From Duganella sp. 1411 (GTDB lineage Bacteria; Pseudomonadota; Gammaproteobacteria; Burkholderiales; Burkholderiaceae_D): 64,000 nt of DNA. Position 1 is the first letter of the stretch, and every line of letters starts with the position of its first letter. The notes beneath the pieces are model-generated. The model searched no databases and was not told where the DNA came from. It worked only from the letters and a program-made list of their open reading frames with translations. Positions 1 through 9,134 of this stretch are shown here, piece by piece. The stretch covers positions 310,001 through 374,000 of the forward strand of contig NZ_JAFICD010000005.1 in assembly GCF_017833525.1 (NCBI RefSeq), in the 5' to 3' direction. A program made the translations under genes and the position numbers.

Positions 1-1
1 G

Positions 2-2554
2 ATCAACGCCATCATGTCCGGCAACCTGACCAAGGCTAACGCTGCCATGGCCATCACCAACGGCGCCCTGGCTAACACCAGCGAGCAAGGCCTGAAAGAC
101 GCTGCCACCGTTAAGAACACCCTGGCGGTCGCCACCGAGTTCACCAGCTCGCTGGATTCGATCCCTAAGATCAATGCCTACGCTGGTAACGACGCCGCCG
201 CCCTGGCGCGTGGTCTGCTGCTGGGCGTGAGCGACACCACCGTGGTCGCCGACTACCAAGTCAAGATCAACGACACGATCACCACCCTGACCGCGCCACC
301 GTCGGTTGTTTCCGTGCTGACGGACGCCGCTGACACCTTCGTCGGCACCGCCGCCAACGACGTGATCAACGCCACCGACAAGACCTTCACCGCGCTCGAC
401 AACATCAACGGCGGCACCGGCGTCAACACGCTGAACATCGTTGACGTCACCGGCGCCAGTGTCGATCTGTCGATCGCCACTGTGACCAACATCCAGAAGC
501 TGAACATCACCTCGTCGGCCGGCCTCAAGTCCGACGCCGCCGACGTCTCGGCATGGACCAGCCTGACCTCGGCCGGCTTCACGGTGAAGGGTGCTGTTGA
601 CCAGACCGTTACCGCTGCCGACACCACCGCTGTCACCGTGACCAACACCGGCGCCGGTGGCGTCATCGTTGAAGGCGGTTCGTCGATCAACGTGACCGCT
701 AACGTCGCTGGCGACGTGACCGCGACCACCAACGCCGCCCTGGCAAGCGCCGTGGTCAAAGGCGGTAAGGTCATCACCATCACCGACGGTTCGACCTCGG
801 GCACCGTGCTGAAATCGGTGTCGTTGAATGGCAACGCTGGCGCCGCTACCCTGACCGGTAAAGGCATCACCACCGTGTCGCTGGCCAACACCAACCAGTC
901 GACCACCATCGCCAACAGCGCCGCCCACGCCGAGACCGTCACGCTGAACAAAGTCACCGGCGGCACGATCACCGATGCCGGCGCGACTTCGCTGACCCTG
1001 AACGCCGTCGCCACCAAGAGCGCCGGCGTGAGCGTCGCCGCCGCCGCCGCGACCTCGGTCGTCATCAACGCCGGCGTCGACCTGACCCTGACCGACCTGG
1101 CCGTCAACAAGGCGACCTCCATCGCCCTGACCGGCGCCGGTGTCACCACCATCAACGGCCTGAGCGCTGTTGCCGCGCTGACCGCGATCGACGCGACCGC
1201 CGCAGCCGGTGGCGTGGTGATCACCCCAGCCCTGGCTAACGCCGTTGTCTTCACCGGCGGTGCTGGTAACGACACCGTCAGCGTTGCTGCAACCACCAAA
1301 GCCATCGCCCTGGGCGCTGGCGACGACACCATTGTTGCCACCTCGGCTCTGGGTACCGGTGGTTCGGTCAACGGCGGCGACGGCGTCGACACGATCGCCT
1401 TCGCGGCAGCCGCTCTGGGCGCTGTGACCAGCTCGGCCACCAAGTTCACCAACTTCGAAACCCTGAAAATCACCGACGTGATGGGCAATGGTCCGACCGA
1501 CGTTTCGGGCTTCGCTGGCGTGGTGAACTTCGTCGCTGGCGACGGCGTGACTGCCGCCGCGACCGCAACCGTCACCGGCCTGGGCGCCAACACCAACGTC
1601 ACCCTGACCGGCGATCTGGCTACCAACACCGGTACCCTGGCTGTCGCGCTGAAAACCGACACCGCGGCCGACACCGTCAACCTGACCCTGGCGCACGCCT
1701 ACACGGACGACAACAATACGACCGCTGCCGCGATCGCCGTCACCGAGACCGTCACTGCGGCCAACGTTGAGACCCTGAACGTGACCAGCACCAGCATCGA
1801 CTTGCAGACCGCTGATCATGTTGCTGGCTACAAAGCCGATGTCGTCACCAACACCCTGGTGCTGAGCGATGACCAACTGGTCACCCTGAACATCACCGGC
1901 GACAAGGCACTGGTATACGCCACCGCCGGTACCGAAACCAAACTGGCAACGATCGACGCGTCGGCTAACACCGCTGGTGTGGACATCAACGCTTCGGCCG
2001 CTGTGGCTGGTTCGGCTGCCCTGACGATCAAAGGTTCGGCCACCGCTGGCAACGCCAATCTGACCGGCGGCGCGACCGTCGACACCATCATTGGTGGCGC
2101 CAAGGCTGACAACATCACCGGCGGCGCCAACGGCGACACCCTGACCGGTGGCGCAGGCAACGATATCTTCCACTACGCAACTGGTGATTCGCAAATCGGT
2201 ACCGGCAAGTTCGACACCATCACCGACTTCAGCGCGAACACCGTTGGTAACGGCACCAGCGGCGCTGCGGACAAGACTGGCGCGGTCACCGACCTGACCA
2301 AGCTGACCGGCGACGCCTTGGCGTTCGTGCACGCAGGTAATGGTACGGGCGGCATTGTTGTTGACGTCCAGACCTCGGCCGCTGACGCGACCACCTTCCT
2401 GGCTAACAACAAAAATGCGAACACCGTTGTTGCATCGCTGGATGCCGCCAACCACAACCTGTATGTCGACAACACCGGCGACGGCGTTGCTGACTTCTAC
2501 ATCCACCTGACGGGCGTGAGCACCATCACCTCGACTGCCTTCATCCTGGTGTAA
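2..2554 (+). CDS. RTX/S-layer-like type I secreted protein (5' partial)
   Basis: This is a large surface or extracellular protein, probably exported by the type I secretion genes directly downstream. The frame is open from the first bases of the window, so the true start lies upstream; the ATG at 14 is only the first internal methionine. The protein is extremely rich in Ala, Thr, Val, Gly, Asn and Asp and nearly lacks Cys, as bacterial S-layer and RTX adhesins do. Nonapeptide-like calcium-binding repeats occur near the C-terminus (around residues 690-720, GGANGDTLTGGAGNDIF). It ends in a hydrophobic tail (STAFILV), typical of uncleaved C-terminal type I export signals. The arrangement substrate-ABC-MFP resembles Caulobacter rsaA-rsaD-rsaE. 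Whether it forms a true S-layer or is a soluble adhesin cannot be decided from sequence. Confidence 0.8.
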   Translation: MNAIMSGNLTKANAAMAITNGALANTSEQGLKDAATVKNTLAVATEFTSSLDSIPKINAYAGNDAAALARGLLLGVSDTTVVADYQVKINDTITTLTAPPSVVSVLTDAADTFVGTAANDVINATDKTFTALDNINGGTGVNTLNIVDVTGASVDLSIATVTNIQKLNITSSAGLKSDAADVSAWTSLTSAGFTVKGAVDQTVTAADTTAVTVTNTGAGGVIVEGGSSINVTANVAGDVTATTNAALASAVVKGGKVITITDGSTSGTVLKSVSLNGNAGAATLTGKGITTVSLANTNQSTTIANSAAHAETVTLNKVTGGTITDAGATSLTLNAVATKSAGVSVAAAAATSVVINAGVDLTLTDLAVNKATSIALTGAGVTTINGLSAVAALTAIDATAAAGGVVITPALANAVVFTGGAGNDTVSVAATTKAIALGAGDDTIVATSALGTGGSVNGGDGVDTIAFAAAALGAVTSSATKFTNFETLKITDVMGNGPTDVSGFAGVVNFVAGDGVTAAATATVTGLGANTNVTLTGDLATNTGTLAVALKTDTAADTVNLTLAHAYTDDNNTTAAAIAVTETVTAANVETLNVTSTSIDLQTADHVAGYKADVVTNTLVLSDDQLVTLNITGDKALVYATAGTETKLATIDASANTAGVDINASAAVAGSAALTIKGSATAGNANLTGGATVDTIIGGAKADNITGGANGDTLTGGAGNDIFHYATGDSQIGTGKFDTITDFSANTVGNGTSGAADKTGAVTDLTKLTGDALAFVHAGNGTGGIVVDVQTSAADATTFLANNKNANTVVASLDAANHNLYVDNTGDGVADFYIHLTGVSTITSTAFILV

Positions 2555-2624
2555 TCAGGAGCGGGTACTCCGGCAAGGCCCCGCCCCGGCGGGGTCCTGT
2601 CGGCAGGAAATAACTTCGGTTATG

Positions 2625-2653
2625 AAAGCCAGGCGCGAGCCTGGCTTTTTTTC
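2625..2653 (+). terminator. Rho-independent terminator after the RTX protein gene
   Basis: A perfect 10-bp stem (AAAGCCAGGC, loop GCGA, GCCTGGCTTT) runs into a run of seven T. It lies 70 bases after the stop codon. It separates the abundant secreted-protein transcript from the secretion operon. A second GC hairpin without a T tract (CCCCGCC/GGCGGGG, 2579-2594) precedes it. Confidence 0.9.
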
Positions 2654-2734
2654 GTTTACGCGACCCGTGGCGCGACCGAAAGTGTGGCGCGGCGGCCCGC
2701 CGCCGCATTTTTTTGCCTGAAAACACCCAAAATT

Positions 2735-2775
2735 TGTGACGGAGATCACATTTTTCAAGCGATTTGGGGGATAAT
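2735..2775 (+). promoter_or_regulatory. Perfect CRP-type site with class II spacing to a -10 box
   Basis: The palindrome TGTGA-N6-TCACA at 2735-2750 matches the CRP half-site consensus at every base. A good -10 hexamer, GATAAT, lies at 2770-2775, and no convincing -35 box is present. With transcription starting near 2781 the palindrome would be centred around -39 to -40, close to the class II activator position. This suggests cAMP-CRP control of the secretion operon, separate from its substrate gene. Confidence 0.7.
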
Positions 2776-2832
2776 GTCCGTACTCTCGGGAAATCTCTCC
2801 TTATTGACTTGAGCGCGTCCGCGCGTATCCAC

Positions 2833-4647
2833 ATGAAAAACAAACTATTCGATCAAGGCAGCGAGCTGGCGCAGGTGCTGCGCACGTTCAAGAGCACCTT
2901 CGTCACGGTCGGCACCTTCAGCGCCATCACCAACCTGCTGATGCTGGCGCCGTCGCTGTACATGCTGCAGGTCTACGACCGCGTGCTGGGCAGCAAGAAC
3001 GAAATCACCCTGCTGATGCTGACCATGATGGTGCTGGGCGCCTACATGCTGATGAGCGCGCTCGAACTGATCCGCAGCTTCGTGCTGGTGCGCGTCGGCG
3101 CCCGCTTCGACATGCAGCTCAACAAGCGGGTCTACACCGCCGCCTTCGAGCAAAACCTCAAGCGCGTCGGCGGCAACGCCGGCCAGGCGCTGCAGGACCT
3201 GACCAACGTCCGCCAGTTCTTGACCGGCAACGCGCTGTTCGCCTTCTTCGACGCGCCGTGGTTCCCGGTCTACCTGATCGTCATCTTCGTCTTCGAGCCC
3301 TCGCTGGGCCTGTTCGCGCTGTGCGGCACCGCCTTGCTGGTGCTGTGCGCCTACGTCAACGAGCGCGTCTCGCACAAGCCGCTGGCCGAGGCCAACGCGA
3401 TGGCGATCAGCTCCAACACCTTGGCCACCAACAACCTGCGCAACGCCGAGGTGATCGAATCGATGGGTATGCTGCCGAACCTGATGGCGCGCTGGTACAA
3501 GCTGCACGGCAAGTTCCTGCGCCTGCAGGCCGAGGCCAGCGAGAAGGCCGGCATGGTCGGCGCGGTGACCAAATTCGTCCAGACCTCGCTGCAGTCGCTG
3601 GTGCTCGGCTTCGGCGCGCTGCTGGTGCTGGAAAACAAAATCACGGCCGGCATGATGATCGCCGCCTCGATCCTGGTGGGCCGCGCGCTGGCGCCGGTGC
3701 AGCAGCTGATCGGTGTGTGGAAGTCGGTGGCCAGCACCCGCAGCGCCTACGAGCGCCTCAACGAACTGCTGGAACGCAACCCCGCGCGCGCGGCCGGCAT
3801 GCCGCTGCCCAAGCCGGTCGGCGACCTGGCGGTCGAGGGCGTGACCGCCGGCCCGCCCGGCACCCAGGTGCCGGTGCTGCGCGGCGTCAACTTCGCCATC
3901 AAGGCCGGCGACGTGCTCGGCGTGATCGGCCCCAGCGGCTCGGGCAAGTCGACCTTGGCGCGCCTGCTGGTGGGCGTGTGGCCGGCGGCGATGGGCAAGG
4001 TGCGGCTCGACAACGCCGACATCTACAGCTGGAACAAGGCCGAACTCGGTCCGCACATCGGCTACCTGCCGCAGGATATCGAACTGTTCGGCGGCACCAT
4101 CAGCGAAAACATCGCCCGCTTCGGCGACATCGATCCCGAAAAAGTGGTGCAGGCGGCCAAGCGCGCCGGCGTGCACGAGCTGATCCTGCACTTCCCGAAC
4201 GGCTACAACACGGTGCTCGGCGACGGCGGCGCCGGCCTGTCCGGCGGCCAGCGCCAGCGCATCGGCCTGGCCCGCGCGATGTACGACGATCCGGCGCTGC
4301 TGGTGCTCGACGAACCCAATTCCAACCTCGACGACGTCGGCGAGGCGGCGCTGGTGCAAGCCATCAACGACCTGCGCGCGCGCGGCAAGACCATCATCCT
4401 GATCACCCACCGCACCAACGTCATCAGCGCCACCAGCAAGCTGTTGCTGCTGCGCGACGGCGTGGTGTCGATGTTCGGCCCGACCAACCAGGTGCTGGCG
4501 GCGCTGCAGGAAGCGAATCAAAAACAATTGGAAGCGAATCAGCAGGCGGCGCAGCGCGCGGCCGAGGCCGATGCGCAGCAGGTCGTCCAGCGACAGCAGC
4601 AACAGGCGGCGGCCGCGGCCGCGGCAGCAGCGGCGGAACAGGAGTAA
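2833..4647 (+). CDS. Type I secretion ABC transporter/ATPase (PrtD/RsaD type)
   Basis: Inner-membrane ABC exporter that energises type I secretion and recognises the C-terminal signal of the substrate. The 604-residue protein has an N-terminal ABC transmembrane region (about 20-310) and a nucleotide-binding domain with Walker A GPSGSGKST, signature LSGGQRQR and Walker B LLVLDEP. It lacks a C39 peptidase domain, as PrtD/RsaD proteins do. The ATG at 2833 is preferred: an upstream in-frame TTG at 2764 lies before the predicted -10 box and so would not be transcribed. No clear Shine-Dalgarno precedes the ATG. The last ~45 residues are a low-complexity Gln/Ala/Glu tail, unusual for the family. The membrane-fusion gene follows after 2 bases. 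Confidence 0.93.
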   Translation: MKNKLFDQGSELAQVLRTFKSTFVTVGTFSAITNLLMLAPSLYMLQVYDRVLGSKNEITLLMLTMMVLGAYMLMSALELIRSFVLVRVGARFDMQLNKRVYTAAFEQNLKRVGGNAGQALQDLTNVRQFLTGNALFAFFDAPWFPVYLIVIFVFEPSLGLFALCGTALLVLCAYVNERVSHKPLAEANAMAISSNTLATNNLRNAEVIESMGMLPNLMARWYKLHGKFLRLQAEASEKAGMVGAVTKFVQTSLQSLVLGFGALLVLENKITAGMMIAASILVGRALAPVQQLIGVWKSVASTRSAYERLNELLERNPARAAGMPLPKPVGDLAVEGVTAGPPGTQVPVLRGVNFAIKAGDVLGVIGPSGSGKSTLARLLVGVWPAAMGKVRLDNADIYSWNKAELGPHIGYLPQDIELFGGTISENIARFGDIDPEKVVQAAKRAGVHELILHFPNGYNTVLGDGGAGLSGGQRQRIGLARAMYDDPALLVLDEPNSNLDDVGEAALVQAINDLRARGKTIILITHRTNVISATSKLLLLRDGVVSMFGPTNQVLAALQEANQKQLEANQQAAQRAAEADAQQVVQRQQQQAAAAAAAAAAEQE

Positions 4648-4649
4648 GC

Positions 4650-6008
4650 ATGAACATCGTGAACAAACAGGAACCGGCGGTCGAGGTCATCAGCCACGAC
4701 GTCACGCCGCTGACGGTCAACACCGACGCCCGCGCCTACGCCCGGATGGGCTGGATCATCGTCGCCGTCGGCTTCCTCGGCTTCGTGCTGTGGGCAACGC
4801 TGGCGCCGCTCGACAAGGGCGTGCCGCTGGTGGGCACGGTGGCCAAGGAAGGCAACCGCAAGGCGGTGCAGATGCAGCAGGGCGGCATCGTCAAGGACAT
4901 CCTGGTGGCCGACGGCGCCCAGGTCAAGGCCGGCCAGGTGCTGGTGCGCATGAACGACACCCAGGCCCGCTCGACCCTGGAAGTGTCGGTGCCGCAGTAC
5001 ATCACCACGCGCGCGGTCGAGGCGCGGGTGCTGGCCGAACTGGCCGGCAAGACCAGCATCCCGTTCCCCGCCAAGCTCGAGCAGTACAAGAACGATCCGC
5101 GCGTGGCCGCCACGCTGGCCCAGCAGGAGCAGTTGATGCTCGCGCGCCAGTCGGCGCTGCGCAACGAGCTGGCCGGCGTGGACGAGAACATCGCCGGCAT
5201 CACGATCCAGGCCAAGGGGCTGGAGGAGTCGCGCGACGCCAAGAAGGAACAGCTGGCCATCATGAAGGAGCAGGTCGACAACACGCGCGACCTGGCCAAG
5301 GACGGCTACATCGCCCGCAACCGCTTCCTCGACATCCAGCGCACCTATGCGCAGATCGCCGGTTCGATCGCCGAGGACGTCGGCAACATCGGCCGCGCCC
5401 GGCGCCAGGTGCTGGAGATGACGCTGCGCAAGTCGCAGCGGCTGCAGGACTATCAGAAGGAGTTGCGCACCGTGCTGTCGGACACCCAGAAGGAGGCCGA
5501 GGCGCTCGAGGGCCGCATGCAGGGCCAGGAATTCGACCTGGCCAACCTGGAGGTGCGCGCGCCGGCCGACGGCGTGGTGATCGGCTCGAGCGTGTTCACC
5601 CGCGGCGGCGTGGTCGCGCCCGGCGCCAAGATGATGGAGATCGTGCCGACCGACGACGGCCTGGTGGTCGAGGGCCAGCTGGCGGTCAACCTGGTCGACA
5701 AGGTCCACGTCGGCCTGCCGGTGGAGCTGATCTTCGCCGCCTTCAACGCCAACAAGACGCCGCACATCAAGGGCGTCATCACCCAGGTCGGCGCCGACCG
5801 CATCGTCGAGGAGCGCACCGGCAACCCGTACTACAAGGTGCGCGCCAAGGTCACGCCGGAGGGCATGAAAATGATCGCCGCCAAGAAGATGGACGTGATC
5901 CCCGGCATGCCGGTGGAGATCTTCGTGCGCACCGGCGAGCGCACCATGATGAGCTACCTGCTCAAGCCGGTGTTCGACCGCGCCAAAACCTCGATGACGG
6001 AGGAATGA
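4650..6008 (+). CDS. Type I secretion membrane-fusion protein (HlyD/PrtE family)
   Basis: Periplasmic adaptor linking the ABC exporter to the outer-membrane channel. The 452-residue protein has a short cytoplasmic N-terminus, one transmembrane segment (about residues 31-50, GWIIVAVGFLGFVLW), a lipoyl/barrel-sandwich hybrid half (KEGNRKAVQMQQGGIV), a long alpha-helical hairpin (about 115-290), and the second lipoyl half (LEVRAPADGVVIGS), followed by the C-terminal beta domain. The ribosome-binding site AGGAG overlaps the ABC gene stop. The gene overlaps the following TolC-like gene by 4 bases (ATGA), so the three are almost certainly cotranslated. Confidence 0.93.
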   Translation: MNIVNKQEPAVEVISHDVTPLTVNTDARAYARMGWIIVAVGFLGFVLWATLAPLDKGVPLVGTVAKEGNRKAVQMQQGGIVKDILVADGAQVKAGQVLVRMNDTQARSTLEVSVPQYITTRAVEARVLAELAGKTSIPFPAKLEQYKNDPRVAATLAQQEQLMLARQSALRNELAGVDENIAGITIQAKGLEESRDAKKEQLAIMKEQVDNTRDLAKDGYIARNRFLDIQRTYAQIAGSIAEDVGNIGRARRQVLEMTLRKSQRLQDYQKELRTVLSDTQKEAEALEGRMQGQEFDLANLEVRAPADGVVIGSSVFTRGGVVAPGAKMMEIVPTDDGLVVEGQLAVNLVDKVHVGLPVELIFAAFNANKTPHIKGVITQVGADRIVEERTGNPYYKVRAKVTPEGMKMIAAKKMDVIPGMPVEIFVRTGERTMMSYLLKPVFDRAKTSMTEE

Positions 6009-7372
6009 TGGCGGTGTTCAAGTTGAATGCGACGTTGCAGTGCCCGCCGCGCCTGGTCGCGGCCGCCGTCGGCGCCGCGCTGTCGCTGCTGTGCGGCCAG
6101 CCGGCGCGGGCGATCGGCCTGGTGCAGGCCTACGAGGCGGCGCTGCAGAACGACCCGGCCTACCGCGCGGCGTATTATTCGAACGAGGCGGGCAAGGAGA
6201 ACCGCAAGCTGGGCCTGTCGAACCTGCTGCCCAACGTCTCGGGCAGCTGGAACGGCAGCCAGAACCGCACCACCTTGACCGAAGCGACGCGGCAGGGCGA
6301 TGTCTCGGTGCCGCGCGACTATATCTCGCGCTCGGCCACGGTGCAGGTGCGCCAGCCGCTGCTGAACCTGGACGGCTGGGCGCGCTACAAGCAGGGCGTG
6401 GCGCAGACCAATTACGCCGCCGCCCAGTTCGACAGCCAGAAGCAGGAGGTCATCTTCCGCGTCGTCAACGCCTATCTGGACGTGCTGTACAAGCGCGACC
6501 TGCTGGAGCTGGCCAAGGTCCAGCGCGACATGTACGCCGAACAGCGCAAGGTCAACGACCGCATGTTCGACAAGGGCGAGGGCACCCGCACCGACATGCT
6601 GGAAACCCAGGCCCGGCTCGACGTGTCCGAGGCCCAGGTGCTCGAGTCCGAGGACGCGCTGACGGCCTCGCGCGACACGCTGGGCACCATCATCGGCGGC
6701 GAGGTCGACGGCGTCGACGACCTGGTGCCGGAGTTCCGCGTGCGCCCCGCCGACGGCCAGCCGTTCGAGTACTGGAAAAAGGTGGCGATCGAACAAAACC
6801 CGGACATCAAGGCGCTGGCCTACGGCGTCGACATCGCCGACAGCGAAGTCAAGAAGGCCTACGCCGGCCACGCACCGCGCGTCGACATCGTCGGCACCTA
6901 CGGCAAGACGGCGTCGGACTCGATCAACACCTACAACCAGGACCAGACCATCCGCAGCATCGGCCTGCAGGTCAACATTCCGCTGTACGCCGGCGGCCAG
7001 GTCAACGCGCAGGCGCGCCAGGCGGTGGCCAACCGCGAAAAGGCCAAGGCCGACCTGCAGGCGCAGATCGACAAGATCGTGCTGGAACTGCGCAAGGATT
7101 ACAGCGTGATGGCCAGCAGCGTCAAGCGCGTGGACGCGCTGCTCAAGTCGGTCGCGTCGTCGGAGACGCTGATCGTCGCCACCGAGCGCAGCATCAAGGG
7201 CGGCGTGCGCATCAACCTCGACGCGCTCAACGCCAAGCAGCAGCTGTTCACCGCCAAGCGCGACCTGGCCCAGGCGCGCTACAACTATCTGCTGACCTCG
7301 CTGCGCATGCGGGCCTCGGTCGGCACCCTCGGCGAGAGCGACGTGCGCGAAATGGCGGCCAACTTCCGTTGA
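6005..7372 (+). CDS. TolC-family outer-membrane channel of the type I system
   Basis: Outer-membrane efflux channel completing the tripartite exporter. The 455-residue product has a signal peptide ending near PARA-IG (about residue 36). It shows the two-fold repeated TolC layout, with 'AYEAALQNDPAYRAA' at the mature N-terminus and helical regions around 130-240 and 340-440. The start overlaps the HlyD stop (ATGATG at 6005-6010; either ATG is possible). Its placement with the ABC and MFP genes makes it a dedicated PrtF/RsaF-like channel rather than a general TolC. No terminator was found before the next gene, 98 bases on. Confidence 0.92.
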   Translation: MMAVFKLNATLQCPPRLVAAAVGAALSLLCGQPARAIGLVQAYEAALQNDPAYRAAYYSNEAGKENRKLGLSNLLPNVSGSWNGSQNRTTLTEATRQGDVSVPRDYISRSATVQVRQPLLNLDGWARYKQGVAQTNYAAAQFDSQKQEVIFRVVNAYLDVLYKRDLLELAKVQRDMYAEQRKVNDRMFDKGEGTRTDMLETQARLDVSEAQVLESEDALTASRDTLGTIIGGEVDGVDDLVPEFRVRPADGQPFEYWKKVAIEQNPDIKALAYGVDIADSEVKKAYAGHAPRVDIVGTYGKTASDSINTYNQDQTIRSIGLQVNIPLYAGGQVNAQARQAVANREKAKADLQAQIDKIVLELRKDYSVMASSVKRVDALLKSVASSETLIVATERSIKGGVRINLDALNAKQQLFTAKRDLAQARYNYLLTSLRMRASVGTLGESDVREMAANFR

Positions 7373-7404
7373 GCGCACGGCCTGCTGTGGCCGTTTGGTT
7401 CATG

Positions 7405-7434
7405 TTGCATGAAATGTTAAAAGGGTGCGATACT
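7405..7434 (+). promoter_or_regulatory. Possible sigma-70 promoter for the methyltransferase gene
   Basis: TTGCAT (7405-7410) and GATACT (7429-7434) are separated by 18 bases, 37 bases before the downstream ATG. Each hexamer matches consensus at four positions, so this is only a plausible promoter. Confidence 0.3.
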
Positions 7435-7470
7435 TCCTGCGGTCATTTTTAACGCGCTTGGGGAGAGCAA

Positions 7471-9009
7471 ATGGACTGGACAGCGGGATATGCGTCGGAC
7501 GTCGAATACACGGCCGGGTTCTACATGGAGCAGGGGCCCAGCTACCTGAACCTGGTGTGCGCGCTGAACGGCTACGAGCCGCCGGTGCTGTCCGGTCCGT
7601 TCACCTATTTCGAGCTGGGCTTCGGCCGCGGCTTGACCGCCAACGTGCTGGCGGCCGGCAATCCGCAGGGCACCTTCTACGCGGCCGATTTCAATCCGGC
7701 CCACGTCGCCGGCGCCCGCGCGCTGGCGGCCAGCGCCCAGCTGTCCAACCTGACCTTACTGGAAAACAGTTTCGAGGAGCTGGCGCAGGGCAAGGTCGGC
7801 GACCTGCCGCAGTTCGACTACATCACGCTGCACGGCATCTACACCTGGGTGACGGCCGAAAACCGCCGGCATATCGTCGATTTCATCGGCCGCTACCTGA
7901 AACCGGGCGGCGCCGTCTATATCAGCTACAACGCCATGCCCGGCTGGGCCGGCGCGCAGCCGCTGCAGCGTCTGCTGGTCGAGTACGGCGACGCCTTCCC
8001 CAACCGCAGCAACGCCGAGATGGCCGGCGCCGTCCAGTTCGTCGAGCGCCTGGCCGGGGCCCAGTCGGCCTATATCGAAGCGCATCCGTCGCTCAAGCCG
8101 CGGCTGGAGACGCTCAAATCGGGCAACCGCAATTATCTGGTGCACGAATACATGCACAAGCACTGGCAGCCGCTGTACCACGCCGACGTGGCGCGCGACC
8201 TGGCCGACGCCAAGATGGAGTACGCCGGTTCGGCGGTGCTGCCGATGGCCTATCCGAGCCTGTACCTGTCGCCCGAGCGCAGGGCGGTGGTCGAGACCTT
8301 CCCCGACTCCGTGATGCAGGAAACGCTGAAGGACTACGTGCTCGACAACGCCTTCCGCAAGGACGTGTTCGTGCGCGGGCTTCGCAGGATGAGCCCGCTG
8401 CGGCACGCCGAGGTGCTGTCGCAGGTCGGCGTGGCGTTGACGGTGCCGCGCGCCGCCTGCACCGTGACGCTGAAGACGGCGGTGGGCACCTTCAACGGTG
8501 ATGTGAATCTGTATGGCGCCGTGTGCGACGCGCTGGCGACGCGTCCGCACACGCTGGGGGAATTGATGGCGTTGCCCTCGCTGGCCGGGCGGCCCGTCAC
8601 CAGCCTGATGGAGGTGGCCACGCTGCTGGCCAGCAGCGGCCAGGCGGCGGTGTATCTGCATGCGGGCGGCAAGACCGAGGCTGCAACGCGGATGAACGCG
8701 GCGCTGGTGCGGCTGTTGCGCTACAGCGACGAGTATCAGGTGCTGTGCTCGCCTCTGACGGGCAATGGCGTCGGCGCCGACGTGATCGACCGCCTGGTCT
8801 ACAGCGTGCTGTCGCAGCGCAAGGGCACGGTGTACGTCGACGCCGTCACGCGGCAGGTGTGGGAAAGGCTGGAAGCGCTGGGGCGGCGCATGGCCAAGGA
8901 AGGCGTGCCGCTGGAGGGCGAGGACGCCAACCTGGCCGAGCTGCGCCCGCGCGTCGAGGCCATCCTGCGCGACAAGGTGCCGGTCTGGCAGCAGCTCAAG
9001 TTGCTGTAA
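7471..9009 (+). CDS. SAM-dependent methyltransferase with regulatory domain (PKMT-like)
   Basis: A 512-residue class I methyltransferase. The SAM-binding motif I is FELGFGRGLTANVL (about residues 49-62), followed by an acidic motif II, YAADFNP. A middle regulatory domain (about 210-300) and a C-terminal winged-helix-like region match the arrangement of the MethyTransf_Reg family, which includes the rickettsial OmpB protein-lysine methyltransferases. The substrate is not visible. Its position right after the type I secretion operon suggests the surface protein as a target, which is inference. It has a good ribosome-binding site (GGGGAGAGCAA). A REP-like element follows its stop. Confidence 0.8.
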   Translation: MDWTAGYASDVEYTAGFYMEQGPSYLNLVCALNGYEPPVLSGPFTYFELGFGRGLTANVLAAGNPQGTFYAADFNPAHVAGARALAASAQLSNLTLLENSFEELAQGKVGDLPQFDYITLHGIYTWVTAENRRHIVDFIGRYLKPGGAVYISYNAMPGWAGAQPLQRLLVEYGDAFPNRSNAEMAGAVQFVERLAGAQSAYIEAHPSLKPRLETLKSGNRNYLVHEYMHKHWQPLYHADVARDLADAKMEYAGSAVLPMAYPSLYLSPERRAVVETFPDSVMQETLKDYVLDNAFRKDVFVRGLRRMSPLRHAEVLSQVGVALTVPRAACTVTLKTAVGTFNGDVNLYGAVCDALATRPHTLGELMALPSLAGRPVTSLMEVATLLASSGQAAVYLHAGGKTEAATRMNAALVRLLRYSDEYQVLCSPLTGNGVGADVIDRLVYSVLSQRKGTVYVDAVTRQVWERLEALGRRMAKEGVPLEGEDANLAELRPRVEAILRDKVPVWQQLKLL

Positions 9010-9031
9010 CGCTACGCGGACATCGGAACCA

Positions 9032-9125
9032 CGTAGGGCGGATTAGCGCAGCGTAATCCGCCCTGCGTGCGTTATCGGCGGCTCATCGATGGCCGATTAC
9101 GGCGTTCCGCCTAATCCGCCCTACG
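9032..9125. repeat. REP/MITE-like element, copy 1
   Basis: This 94-bp element begins CGTAGGGCGGATTAG and ends with the exact reverse complement, CTAATCCGCCCTACG. Inside, each half can fold on itself (GGCGGATTAGCG with CGTAATCCGCC). It sits between two convergent genes, 10 bases from the trhO stop. The same element recurs at 16927, 33205 and 44825. Confidence 0.85.
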
Positions 9126-9134
9126 AAAATCGTT

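Noticed and set aside
253..1680. Long antisense frame within the RTX gene
   Set aside because: Its Val/Ala/Thr/Pro composition comes from the repetitive RTX coding strand; no independent start signal.
2764..2832. TTG start 23 codons upstream of the exporter ATPase ATG
   Set aside because: It precedes the predicted -10 box and so would not be on the transcript.
7425..8501. Alternative plus-strand frame over the methyltransferase gene
   Set aside because: Arg/Gly/Ala-rich shadow frame; the other frame carries the SAM-binding motifs and a good ribosome site.
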